This document shows, one piece after another, positions 7,329-14,775 of a stretch of 24,413 bases of DNA. A program made the translations under genes and the position numbers. The first letter of the stretch is position 1, and each line of letters begins with the position of its first letter. The notes below the pieces were generated by a model. It had not been told where the DNA came from. It saw nothing but the letters and a program-made list of their open reading frames with translations, and made no database searches. Origin of the DNA: Anaerolineae bacterium (GTDB lineage: Bacteria > Chloroflexota > Anaerolineae > JAAYZQ01); the NCBI GenBank assembly GCA_016926595.1, contig JAFGOG010000277.1:1-24413 (forward strand). Direction: 5' to 3'.

Positions 7329-9530
7329 ATGGGGACATTGAATCCTGACATTCCATCGGAAGAGCTGACCCGCGCCCTCAACCAGGCGGCGGCGATCATG
7401 AACGGCCTGCGGCAGCGGGTGCTCATACCAGAGCACCTGCTGCTGGCCTTTCTCGACAACAAAGAGTATGCAGCGCATGGTCTGCTTGAGCGTTTGACCG
7501 GAGAGCGCGGGTCCACGCTCGACAAGCTGGTCCGCGCCACTGAAGAACAGGCCCGCGCCCGCCAGGCAGCCGACGTAGATTTCGATTTCCTCAGCCAGAA
7601 TGGAACGCGCGTGCCGCTCGGCAACGAAATGCTTACCGTTCTGGACGAGGGCCGAGCCATTGCCCGGGCCCGCGACGAGGTCTGGGTTGGGACCGAGGAC
7701 GCCCTGGCGGCCATGAGCCAGGCGGGCGTGTCGACGGCCGGGCTGCTGCAACAGCATGGCGTCACCCCCCGGGCGCTGAGCAGCCTCCTGGCCGACTCGG
7801 CTCTCGCCCGGCAGACCACGGCGTCGGACCTGGTGGCGCTGGCCCGCAACGGCCAGCTCCAGCCGGTCCACTACCGCCAGGACCTGCTGCGCGACCTGCT
7901 GAACCTGCTCAGCCTTGCCGGCGACCGGCACGTGATCCTGGTTGGCCCAGCAGGCGTGGGCAAGCAGTCGCTGGTGCGCAGCCTGGCGCTGCTGATCGCC
8001 GAGGGCAAGGGGCCGAGGGATCTGAAATCGGTCGTCACCCTGGCCGAGCCGGCCCTGCTGGCCGACGCCAGCCGCGCCGTCCAGGCCGGGCGGCGCAAGG
8101 CGGCAGGCGGCATCCTCTTTTTGCCCAACGTCCACCGCTTTTTCGGAGGAGTGCTCCATGCCGAGTTTCCCAAGGCCCAGGTCGATGTCCAGCGCGCATT
8201 CCTGGACGGCCAGGCGGTGGTCATCGGCACGACCACCGAGGCCGATTACCGGGCCCGGCTGGCTGCCGACAGCGCTGTAACCGGGCACAGCCAGGCGCTC
8301 AAGGTGCCCGAGCCGGACCAGGATGAGACGGCCAAGATCTTGCAGGTCCACAAGCCGCACCTGGAAGCCGATTATGAGCTGGCGATCTCCGACGAGTCGC
8401 TGCCTGTGGTGACAACTCTGGCCAAGCGCTATCTGCAAGACGCGATCCTGCCGGCCAGCGCGCTGCAATTGCTGCACCGCGCCTGCGCGCTGGTGCGGAT
8501 GGGCGCCCAGCCGCACCTGGCTTTCCGGCCCGCTACTGTTTCTGATACCAGGCTCGACGCCGACGACGTGACGTTGGCAGCCAGCCTGATGACCGGCATC
8601 CCGGTGGCCCGGCTTGGCGCCGACGAGCGGAGCCGCTACGCCGGCATGGTCGAACACCTTCACCAGCGGATCATCGGCCAGGAGGAGGCGGTGCTGGCCG
8701 TCAGCCGGGCGGTCAAGACCGCCCGCGTCGGCCTGAAAGACCCGCGCCGGCCGATCGGCTCGTTCCTGTTCCTGGGACCGACCGGCGTGGGCAAGACAGA
8801 GCTGGGCAAGGCGCTGGCCGAGTTCCTGTTCGGCAGTGAAGAGTCCACGGTCACGCTGGACATGAGCGAGTATCAGCAAGAGGAGAATGTCAGCCGCCTG
8901 ATCGGCGCGCCGCCGGGCTATGTCGGCTATGAGAGCGGCGGGCAGCTCACCGACGCTGTCCGCAGCCGGCCCTACACCGTCGTCCTGCTCGACGAAGTGG
9001 AAAAGGCCCATCCCCGGGTGTTGGACGTCCTCCTTCAGGTGATGGAGGAGGGCCGCCTGACCGACGGGCAGGGCCGTACGGCCAGCTTTAGCGAGGCGGT
9101 GATCATCATGACCAGCAACCTTGGCTCAGAGTACCTGGTCGAGCCGGTCCTGACCGACGAAGCGCGCGAACTGGTCATGGCCGAGATGCGGCGCGCTCTC
9201 CGGCCCGAGTTTCTCAACCGCCTGGACGAGATCCTCATCTTCCATCCCCTGTCGCCCGACCAACTGCGGGCTATCCTGGGGCTGCTGCTCAAGAAGGAAG
9301 CCAGGCTGCTCGAAGCGCGGAAGGTGTCGCTTGGGGTCAGCCCGGCGGCGATGACCTGGATGCTGGATCAAAACGATCATCCAGAATGGGGAGCCCGCCC
9401 ACTGCGGCGCATCATCCAACGCCACCTGCGCGAGCCGCTGGCCGACTGGCTACTGGCGGCCGACCCCAAGCCAGGGACGAAGGTCGAGGTGGATGCCGGC
9501 GAGCAGGGTCTGACATTCACGACTGCATAG
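7329..9530 (+). CDS. Clp/Hsp100-type AAA+ ATPase with degenerate D1 domain
   Basis: 733 residues, a hexameric unfoldase-type protein. The order is a Clp N-domain pair (about 8-150), D1 (about 180-425), D2 (about 440-640) and the D2 small domain (to about 715). D2 is intact: Walker A GPTGVGKT (483-490), pore loop GYVGY (530-534), Walker B VVLLDEVE (551-558), arginine-finger region RPEFLNR and sensor-2 GARPLRR. D1 keeps GPAGVGK (206-212) but has Gln213 for Thr, Pro266-Asn267 in place of the Walker B Asp-Glu, TGH where the arginine fingers should be, and no D1 pore tyrosine motif. Spacing between the two Walker A motifs (277 residues) fits ClpA-like architecture without the ClpB coiled-coil M domain. 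I see no ClpP-binding IGL/LGF loop. The start is ATG 7329, with GGAGA upstream. Confidence 0.85.
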   Translation: MGTLNPDIPSEELTRALNQAAAIMNGLRQRVLIPEHLLLAFLDNKEYAAHGLLERLTGERGSTLDKLVRATEEQARARQAADVDFDFLSQNGTRVPLGNEMLTVLDEGRAIARARDEVWVGTEDALAAMSQAGVSTAGLLQQHGVTPRALSSLLADSALARQTTASDLVALARNGQLQPVHYRQDLLRDLLNLLSLAGDRHVILVGPAGVGKQSLVRSLALLIAEGKGPRDLKSVVTLAEPALLADASRAVQAGRRKAAGGILFLPNVHRFFGGVLHAEFPKAQVDVQRAFLDGQAVVIGTTTEADYRARLAADSAVTGHSQALKVPEPDQDETAKILQVHKPHLEADYELAISDESLPVVTTLAKRYLQDAILPASALQLLHRACALVRMGAQPHLAFRPATVSDTRLDADDVTLAASLMTGIPVARLGADERSRYAGMVEHLHQRIIGQEEAVLAVSRAVKTARVGLKDPRRPIGSFLFLGPTGVGKTELGKALAEFLFGSEESTVTLDMSEYQQEENVSRLIGAPPGYVGYESGGQLTDAVRSRPYTVVLLDEVEKAHPRVLDVLLQVMEEGRLTDGQGRTASFSEAVIIMTSNLGSEYLVEPVLTDEARELVMAEMRRALRPEFLNRLDEILIFHPLSPDQLRAILGLLLKKEARLLEARKVSLGVSPAAMTWMLDQNDHPEWGARPLRRIIQRHLREPLADWLLAADPKPGTKVEVDAGEQGLTFTTA

Positions 9531-9539
9531 GGAGGCAAA

Positions 9540-9899
9540 ATGATTCGAATTCGAGATTTCCGCGATGTCCAAGCGCAGCCGGCCGCCGAAGGGGTGACGA
9601 TGCGGGTGGCCATTGGGCCGGAGGAAGGGGCGCCGGTATTTAACATGCGCGTCTTTGAGGTGCAGCCTGGCTACGCCAGCCCGCACCACAGCCACTGGTG
9701 GGAGCACGAGGTGTTTGTGCTGTCCGGACAGGGTGTGGTCAAATCGGCCGAGGGTGAAACGCCGGTCGGCCCTGGCAGCACTGTGTTTGTGCCGGGCGGC
9801 GAGATGCACCAGTTCCGCAACACCGGCGACGACGTGCTGCGCTTTGTATGCCTGGTGCCGCAGGAGTGGCTCCAGGAGGCGCTCGAATCGAAAGGGTGA
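9540..9899 (+). CDS. Single-domain cupin
   Basis: 119 residues, a small beta-barrel protein that probably binds one divalent metal. Cupin motif 1 is H50-x-H52 with E57 and G65 (PHHSHWWEHEVFVLSGQG), and motif 2 carries H90 in VFVPGGEMHQF, so all four usual ligands (three His and one Glu) are present. Such proteins range from isomerases and dioxygenases to simple sensors, and nothing here selects between them. A strong GGAGG ribosome site precedes ATG 9540, only 9 nt after the Clp stop. The stop codon overlaps the GTG of the next gene, so cupin and NTPase are probably translationally coupled. Confidence 0.85.
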   Translation: MIRIRDFRDVQAQPAAEGVTMRVAIGPEEGAPVFNMRVFEVQPGYASPHHSHWWEHEVFVLSGQGVVKSAEGETPVGPGSTVFVPGGEMHQFRNTGDDVLRFVCLVPQEWLQEALESKG

Positions 9900-10462
9900 G
9901 CGATGCCCTGATCGGCCTGCTGACAGGCGAGGTCGGCGCCGGCAAGACGACCGCCGCACAGCGGGTGACCGGCCTGGCGCGCCGCCGAGGGCTGGCCTGC
10001 GGCGGGCTGCTGGCCCCAGCGCTGACCGACCAGCGCGGGAGCAAGATCGGCATCTGGGGCGTGGACCTGTTGACCGGCGAACGGCGCACCCTGGCCCGCA
10101 CCGACCAGGAGATGGGCGGCCCCAGGGTGGGGGCCTATTCCTTCGATGTCACCACACTGGTGTGGGCTAATGATGTGATCGGAAGGGCCCTAGGCGCCTG
10201 CGACCTGTTGATTGTGGACGAGATCGGCAAGCTGGAGCTGTGGAGCCATGCCGGCTTGGCCCCGGTCGTGCCCAGGTTGGCTTTGGGCAAGGTCAGGCGC
10301 TCGCTGGTCCTCGTCCGCTCCGCCCTGCTGGCCGAGCTGCAGGCCAGGCTGGGCAGGGTCGATCAGGTAGTATTCGAGCTTGATGCGGAGAATCGCGATG
10401 AATTGCCGCCTAACATCCTGGCATGTCTGTTCGGCGCCGGGGAATTTGACAATTCGGGATAG
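9896..10462 (+). CDS. THEP1 / DUF265-type nucleoside triphosphatase
   Basis: 188 residues, a small P-loop NTPase of the THEP1 (NTPase_1) family, whose members hydrolyse several nucleoside triphosphates in vitro; the cellular substrate is not settled. Walker A is GEVGAGKT (residues 11-18). Walker B is LLIVDEIGKLEL, the family hallmark with Asp-Glu followed by IGKLE. A DVTTLVWAND segment lies between them. I place the start at GTG 9896, which overlaps the cupin stop as GTGA and sits right before the P-loop strand as usual for the family; an in-frame ATG at 9848 would lie deep in the cupin gene. The C-terminal end contains the -35 box of the next gene. Confidence 0.85.
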   Translation: MSDALIGLLTGEVGAGKTTAAQRVTGLARRRGLACGGLLAPALTDQRGSKIGIWGVDLLTGERRTLARTDQEMGGPRVGAYSFDVTTLVWANDVIGRALGACDLLIVDEIGKLELWSHAGLAPVVPRLALGKVRRSLVLVRSALLAELQARLGRVDQVVFELDAENRDELPPNILACLFGAGEFDNSG

Positions 10463-10474
10463 TGCGGGTATAGT
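10446..10474 (+). promoter_or_regulatory. Promoter giving a leaderless rodZ-like transcript
   Basis: TTGACA (10446-10451), a 17-nt spacer and TATAGT (10469-10474). Its -35 is inside the last codons of the NTPase gene. The expected transcription start, 6-8 nt past the -10, coincides with GTG 10481, the first codon of the downstream gene. No Shine-Dalgarno sequence precedes that codon in the genomic sequence. Confidence 0.75.
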
Positions 10475-10480
10475 TGGGCG

Positions 10481-11494
10481 GTGAATGATACCAAGCGCCC
10501 GTTAGGGGAATGGTTACGGCAGCGTCGAGAAGAGCTGGGCGTAAGCCTGGAAAAGGCTGAAGCGGCGACCCGTATCCGTATCCAGTACATACAGGCCCTG
10601 GAGAATGAGGATTTCCAGGCGCTGCCCAACCAGGTAGTCCTCCGCGGCTTTTTGCGGAACTATGCCTCTTACCTGGAGCTGGACGTCCAGGAAGCTGCCG
10701 ACCGCTACACGGCGCTTGCCGGCCCACTCGATCCGGAGCCTCCCGCCCTCGAAAATCCGCCGTTGTCCGCCAGCGATCTGTTCCGGCCGGTGGCGCTCCA
10801 CCGGCTGCCGGGCCGGCGATGGCGGCTGCTTGCCGGCCTGCTTGCGGTGCTGATCATCGCCGCGGCTGCCCTGGTGTGGTATAACTATCCCTGGATCAAG
10901 GACAATTGGTTCCGATCCAAGCCGGACGAGACAACGCCGACGGCCGTCCAGTTGGTGACAGCCACCCTGACGCCAACCCTGACAAAGGCGCCAGCCACTT
11001 TCACGCCGGTGCAGGCGACGCACACGCCCGAGCCAACCGCACGGCTGGAGATCACGGTCTCGCCGTCTCCTTCCCCATCCCCTTCGCCCAGCCCCTCGCC
11101 GCCGATCTATGACGGGGTCTTTGTCGAGGTGGCCATCACCGGAACTTCGTGGCTGCAGGTTACCGTAGACGGTCTGAGGGAATTTCAGGGCGAGCTTCAA
11201 TCCGGCGAATACCGGTCGTGGGACGGCGACCAGCGGGTCGAACTGCGTATCGGCAATGCCGGGGGAGTCCAGGTGACGGTCAACGGCCAAAAGCTTGGCG
11301 CCCTGGGCGGCCTCAACGAGGTGATCGACGTCGCGTTCGAAAAGGTGGGCGACGTTGTCGTTACTCCGTCGGCCACGCCAACAGGCGCCATCCCGTCTAC
11401 AGCCGCGCCCACAGCCGTCACGCCTACGCCGTTCATCTCCCCAACGGCGACGATCTCGCCGACAGCACTGATCACACCGACCGTCAACCCCTAA
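10481..11494 (+). CDS. rodZ: RodZ-like protein: HTH, one membrane helix, DUF4115 and Thr/Pro-rich linkers
   Basis: 337 residues. A cytoplasmic Xre-type HTH_25 domain (about 6-75: LGEWLRQRREELGVSLEKAE, then RGFLRNYASYLEL) links in known RodZ to MreB and cell shape. One membrane helix follows (about 114-134). A linker at 150-208 is rich in Thr/Pro and ends in a run of Ser-Pro dipeptides (11073-11100). A DUF4115 beta domain sits at about 213-290 (SWLQVTVDG, EYRSWDGDQRVELRIGNAGGVQVTVNG). An extra Thr/Pro-rich tail of about 45 residues ends the protein, which is not usual for RodZ. No mreB gene is in view, so the rod-shape role is by family only. The GTG start is fixed by promoter geometry and appears leaderless. 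Confidence 0.8.
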   Translation: MNDTKRPLGEWLRQRREELGVSLEKAEAATRIRIQYIQALENEDFQALPNQVVLRGFLRNYASYLELDVQEAADRYTALAGPLDPEPPALENPPLSASDLFRPVALHRLPGRRWRLLAGLLAVLIIAAAALVWYNYPWIKDNWFRSKPDETTPTAVQLVTATLTPTLTKAPATFTPVQATHTPEPTARLEITVSPSPSPSPSPSPSPPIYDGVFVEVAITGTSWLQVTVDGLREFQGELQSGEYRSWDGDQRVELRIGNAGGVQVTVNGQKLGALGGLNEVIDVAFEKVGDVVVTPSATPTGAIPSTAAPTAVTPTPFISPTATISPTALITPTVNP

Positions 11495-11515
11495 ATCGTC
11501 TACCAGGAACGGCCA

Positions 11516-12250
11516 ATGACAACTCCAATCATCGGCATCGTCTGCATGGACGACCGCCCACAAGACGGCGAGCATGGTCCCCGCTTTGGCCAGAATCAGA
11601 GCTATGCCCACGCTGTCGCCAGGGCCGGGGCTGCTCCACTACTGATCCCACTCCTGGCCGGTGAGGCGTTGCTGCGCGCCCTATACGACAAGATCGACGG
11701 CTTGCTGTTGCCCGGCGGCGTGGACGTCCACCCCAAGCGGTACGGCGAGGAGATCCACGAAAAATGTGGATCGATCTCCGAGATCCGCGACGAGGTAGAG
11801 CTGGTCCTGATCCGGTGGGCCATGGCCGACCACAAACCCTTGCTGGCAATCTGCCGGGGCATCCAGGTGCTCAACGTGGCCCTGGGCGGCAGCCTGTACC
11901 AGGACATCCGGGCCCAGGTTCCGGAGGCCGACCGGCACGATTGTCACACCAGCCATGCGCGTAACCAGGTAGCCCATGATGTCGCCATCGCTCCTGACAG
12001 CCGCCTGGCCTATCTCGTGGGGACTGGGCTGCTGCCGGTCAACAGCTTTCACCACCAGGCAGTCAAAGAGGTGGCTCCCGGACTGATGGTTTCCGCCCAA
12101 GCGCCGGACGGGATCATTGAGGCAGTCGAAGGGGAAGGCCGGCCTTTTGTCCTCGGCGTACAGTGGCATCCTGAAGAGATGGCCGCCGAGGATGACAGAG
12201 CGCAGTGGCTGTTCGATGCCCTGGTTGAGGCAAGTAAGGATAGGTTCTAG
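11516..12250 (+). CDS. Class I glutamine amidotransferase-like hydrolase (peptidase C26, PuuD-type)
   Basis: 244 residues, a cytoplasmic alpha/beta hydrolase of the gamma-glutamyl-GABA hydrolase group, which cleaves gamma-glutamyl bonds. The catalytic triad is visible: C113 in ICRGIQVLN, H218 and E220 in VQWHPEEM. LLPGGVDVHPKRYGE and VNSFHHQAVK are also typical of this family rather than of biosynthetic amidotransferases. No synthetase partner is adjacent, so the natural gamma-glutamyl substrate is unknown. AGGAA lies 8 nt before ATG 11516, and only 21 nt separate it from the RodZ-like gene. The stop interlocks with that of the convergent permease-phosphatase gene in the palindrome CTAG (12247-12250). 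Confidence 0.85.
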   Translation: MTTPIIGIVCMDDRPQDGEHGPRFGQNQSYAHAVARAGAAPLLIPLLAGEALLRALYDKIDGLLLPGGVDVHPKRYGEEIHEKCGSISEIRDEVELVLIRWAMADHKPLLAICRGIQVLNVALGGSLYQDIRAQVPEADRHDCHTSHARNQVAHDVAIAPDSRLAYLVGTGLLPVNSFHHQAVKEVAPGLMVSAQAPDGIIEAVEGEGRPFVLGVQWHPEEMAAEDDRAQWLFDALVEASKDRF

Positions 12251-14016
12251 AACACTTCCCCCAGGTCGGCCGTAGTATCGAGGATCAGGTCGGCGCCTGC
12301 CTGCTCCAGCTCCTGCCGCTGGCCAAAGCCACACAGCACCCCAACCGCCCGGGCTCCGGCGGCGCGGGCGGCGCCAATGTCCGCCGTCGTGTCGCCCACC
12401 ATCAGGCAGCGCTCGATCGGCACCCCCAGCTTTTTGGCGGCGTGCAGCAGCGGGCCGGGATGGGGCTTGAGGCGATATGTATCCTCGCGGCCGGCGATCA
12501 CCTGCACCAGGCCGGTCAGCGATTGCTGCTCCAGGAACGCCTGGGCGTGGCGGCGGCTGCGGGTGGTGACAATACCCAGCCGGTAGTGGCGGCTCAGCTC
12601 TTTCAGCATCGGCCCGGCGCCGTCGATGGCCCGAAAGTCGGGAGGGGCAGACAGGCCGCGGAGCCGGCGGAGACGGTCTCCCAGGCTGAACAGGTTGTCG
12701 TCCAAACCCAAGCGATCCAGTAGCGACACCAGGCTGTTGCCCGGGCCTTCCAGGGTCATGATCAGGCTGCGGGCGGCTCCAACCGGATCGCGCCTGGGGA
12801 AAAGCCACCTGACCGGCCGCAGCCGGCGGGCCAGGTTACTCACCGCTGCATCGTCGGTCTCGACCAATGTCCCATCCAGGTCGAAGAGGATGGCGTCGAT
12901 CTCGCCCGGGTAGAGCTCCCTGGCTGCTTTTTCCTGGGTGTGTCCCTGATCGGGAAACGGTTCCTGGTCGAGCAGTTTGGCATAGACATACTTGAGCAGG
13001 ACGCGCAAGGTACCGAGCACCGGCGCCGCCAGCAAGATGCCAAGCACGCCGGCGATCAGCCCGCCGGCCAGCACGCCGATAAAGACAATGACGGGAGGAA
13101 GCTGCATTCGCCGGCCCATGATGCGCGGCACCAGGAAGGCGCTTTCCACCTGCTGGACGAGGGTATACAGGCTTACTACCAGGACTGCAAACCAGAAATT
13201 GCTCAGAGGCAGGTAGGTAGAGCCTCGAAATAGGGCGATGATCAGCGCCGGGATGGTGGCTAATATGGGGCCAAAGTTGGGAACCACCTCCAGCAGGCCG
13301 GCCAGCAGGCCCAGCAGCTCGGCGTTGGGCAGGCCGACGATCGTCATGAGCAGCCACACGGCCATGCCCACGGCAAAGGCCAGCACCATCTGCCCGCGGA
13401 GGAACGCCTTCCACACCTGGCTGATCTCCTCCCTGAGGTAGCCAAGCTCCTCGACGTGACCGGGCGGCGCCATCTGATCGAGAAAAGCGCGCAGCCGGCC
13501 AGCGTCCCTAACCAGGTAAAAAGAGATGACGAGGATGGCAATGATCCAGAACAAGCTGGATGCCACATTCATGACCAGGCCAAAGGTCTGGGTGGCAAAG
13601 GGCCGGAGGAGGTTTTGAAGGGTGCTGCGAAGGTCTCCGACCAGGCTCTCAGCGCCAAAGGTGTAGTGAAAGATCGTGATCGGTTGGGACAGGAAAGCAA
13701 CTAGGTCGTTGACCAACCGCTCTGCGTCCAGGTTGAGGCGCGCGACCTGCTCGACGGCAAAGGGCACCACGGCGGCGACGATAATGATCAGCGCCACCAA
13801 GAGGGTCGCGTACACCAGGAGCGCAGCCAGGGTGCGTGGCAGTCCGGCCTTTCTATCCAGAAAGTCAACCAACGGCTTGAGGATATAGGCCAGCACCACG
13901 GCCATGACGACCGGCAGCACGATGCCGCGGAACAGGTAGAGGACCAGCAGCAGGAGGACGATCAGGCTGACGACGGTCACAAGTTTGGTTGTGCGACTCC
14001 ACTGTGATGAACCCAT
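12247..14016 (-). CDS. Fusion of AI-2E/DUF20-family permease and HAD phosphatase
   Basis: 589 residues. Residues 1-350 are an AI-2E transporter-family membrane protein with about seven to eight hydrophobic helices and the conserved segment around VVPNFGPILATIPA (residues 245-258) and VQQVESAFLVPRIMG. After a short polar linker, residues 373-589 are a complete HAD-superfamily, phosphoglycolate phosphatase-like domain: motif I DLDGT with D379 and D381, motif II at T484/T485, motif III K517 in RLKPHP, and motif IV GDTTAD with D542 and D546. The phosphatase should be cytosolic. Both parts are in one frame with no stop. Possible starts are TTG 14025, GTG 14019 and ATG 14016; I take ATG, with AAGG about 9 nt upstream. 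It is last in the rpsO-pnp-lepB direction, separated from lepB by 106 nt. Confidence 0.85.
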   Translation of the reverse strand: MGSSQWSRTTKLVTVVSLIVLLLLVLYLFRGIVLPVVMAVVLAYILKPLVDFLDRKAGLPRTLAALLVYATLLVALIIIVAAVVPFAVEQVARLNLDAERLVNDLVAFLSQPITIFHYTFGAESLVGDLRSTLQNLLRPFATQTFGLVMNVASSLFWIIAILVISFYLVRDAGRLRAFLDQMAPPGHVEELGYLREEISQVWKAFLRGQMVLAFAVGMAVWLLMTIVGLPNAELLGLLAGLLEVVPNFGPILATIPALIIALFRGSTYLPLSNFWFAVLVVSLYTLVQQVESAFLVPRIMGRRMQLPPVIVFIGVLAGGLIAGVLGILLAAPVLGTLRVLLKYVYAKLLDQEPFPDQGHTQEKAARELYPGEIDAILFDLDGTLVETDDAAVSNLARRLRPVRWLFPRRDPVGAARSLIMTLEGPGNSLVSLLDRLGLDDNLFSLGDRLRRLRGLSAPPDFRAIDGAGPMLKELSRHYRLGIVTTRSRRHAQAFLEQQSLTGLVQVIAGREDTYRLKPHPGPLLHAAKKLGVPIERCLMVGDTTADIGAARAAGARAVGVLCGFGQRQELEQAGADLILDTTADLGEVF

Positions 14017-14082
14017 CACTCCCAACCTTGCAAGGGCACGAATAGATCAATACAGCCGGGCGCTGCTCAGACAAACCGCCCT

Positions 14083-14097
14083 GCCGCTCAAAGCGGC
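14083..14097 (-). terminator. Short hairpin after lepB, weak terminator candidate
   Basis: GCCGCT (14083-14088) and AGCGGC (14092-14097) form a perfect 6-bp stem with a 3-nt loop, 26 nt past the lepB stop on the minus strand. The sequence after the stem on that strand is GGGCGGTTTGT, which is not a convincing U tract. It may only partly reduce transcription into the permease-phosphatase gene. Confidence 0.3.
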
Positions 14098-14122
14098 TTG
14101 ATGGAACCGGGAAAAGCCGATC

Positions 14123-14704
14123 CTACTGGATCATGCCGGCGTTGCTCAACGGCCAGTAGGACAACCAGGCCCGACCTACGATATTCTCAATCGGCACCGG
14201 GCCAAAAGTCCGTGAATCGTTCGAGTGATCGCGATTGTCGCCCATGACAAAGACGTGCAGCGCCGGTACGACAACGCGCCCTATTCGCCCCTGGCGAGTC
14301 GACCCATCGGTGTATGGCTCGTCCAGCAGCTGCCCATCGATATAGACCTGCCCATTGAGGATCTCGACCGTCTCGCCGGGCAGGCCGATCACCCGTTTGA
14401 TCAGCAGTTCCTCACCCTGGCTCGGCACGCGGATCACGACCACATCGCCGCGGCGCGGGCCGTGGAAGCGATAGGAAACCTTCTCGACGACCAGTCGCTG
14501 GTCGGTGTGCAGGTTGGGCTCCATGCTTTGGCCCTGCACGCGGGTGGCCTGGCCGACAAAGACGTTGAGCAAAAGCGCGATGAGAATAGCCGGCAGAATG
14601 GTCTCGAGCAGGTCGCGGATTAGATGCACAAACCGGCGGGCGACGCCGGGTCCGCGAGGAGGTGGATCTATGGGTTCTGGGCGGCTGTTCCAGTTGTCGT
14701 CCAT
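14123..14704 (-). CDS. lepB: Type I signal peptidase
   Basis: 193 residues, one membrane helix (about 32-50) and an extracytoplasmic serine protease domain that removes signal peptides from exported proteins. Box B has the catalytic serine S60 in QGQSMEPNL, box D the general base K103 in LLIKRVIGLPGE, and box E is GDNRDHSNDSR (155-165), so the Ser/Lys dyad is complete. The length matches compact Gram-positive-type enzymes. The start is ATG 14704 with AGGTGG just upstream; the open frame extends further upstream into pnp but that part is arginine- and proline-rich shadow sequence. It likely processes exported proteins such as the GH3 and SIMPL proteins of this window. A strong stem-loop lies between pnp and this gene. 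Confidence 0.93.
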   Translation of the reverse strand: MDDNWNSRPEPIDPPPRGPGVARRFVHLIRDLLETILPAILIALLLNVFVGQATRVQGQSMEPNLHTDQRLVVEKVSYRFHGPRRGDVVVIRVPSQGEELLIKRVIGLPGETVEILNGQVYIDGQLLDEPYTDGSTRQGRIGRVVVPALHVFVMGDNRDHSNDSRTFGPVPIENIVGRAWLSYWPLSNAGMIQ

Positions 14705-14718
14705 GCCACCTATTTGGC

Positions 14719-14759
14719 ACTGGCCGGGCGTGGCTACTCGAGTCGACAGCCCGGCCAGT
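14719..14759 (-). promoter_or_regulatory. Stem-loop in the pnp-lepB spacer
   Basis: ACTGGCCGGGC (14719-14729) and GCCCGGCCAGT (14749-14759) are perfect 11-bp arms around a 19-nt loop, filling much of the 71-nt gap. On the minus strand it follows the pnp stop and ends about 9 nt before the lepB ribosome site. No U run follows, so RNA processing, 3'-end protection of pnp mRNA or attenuation of lepB are more likely than simple termination. Confidence 0.6.
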
Positions 14760-14775
14760 TTATCCTCGAACAGGC

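Noticed and set aside
7323..9011. Long open frame (562 codons) on the minus strand
   Set aside because: It is the antisense shadow of the Clp gene; the plus frame has complete Clp motifs, while this one has no recognisable domain.
11061..11100. Hexamer-like CCATCC/CCTTCG repeats as a candidate CRISPR or microsatellite
   Set aside because: They encode the Ser-Pro run in the RodZ-like linker; there are no spacers and no regular unit outside the reading frame.
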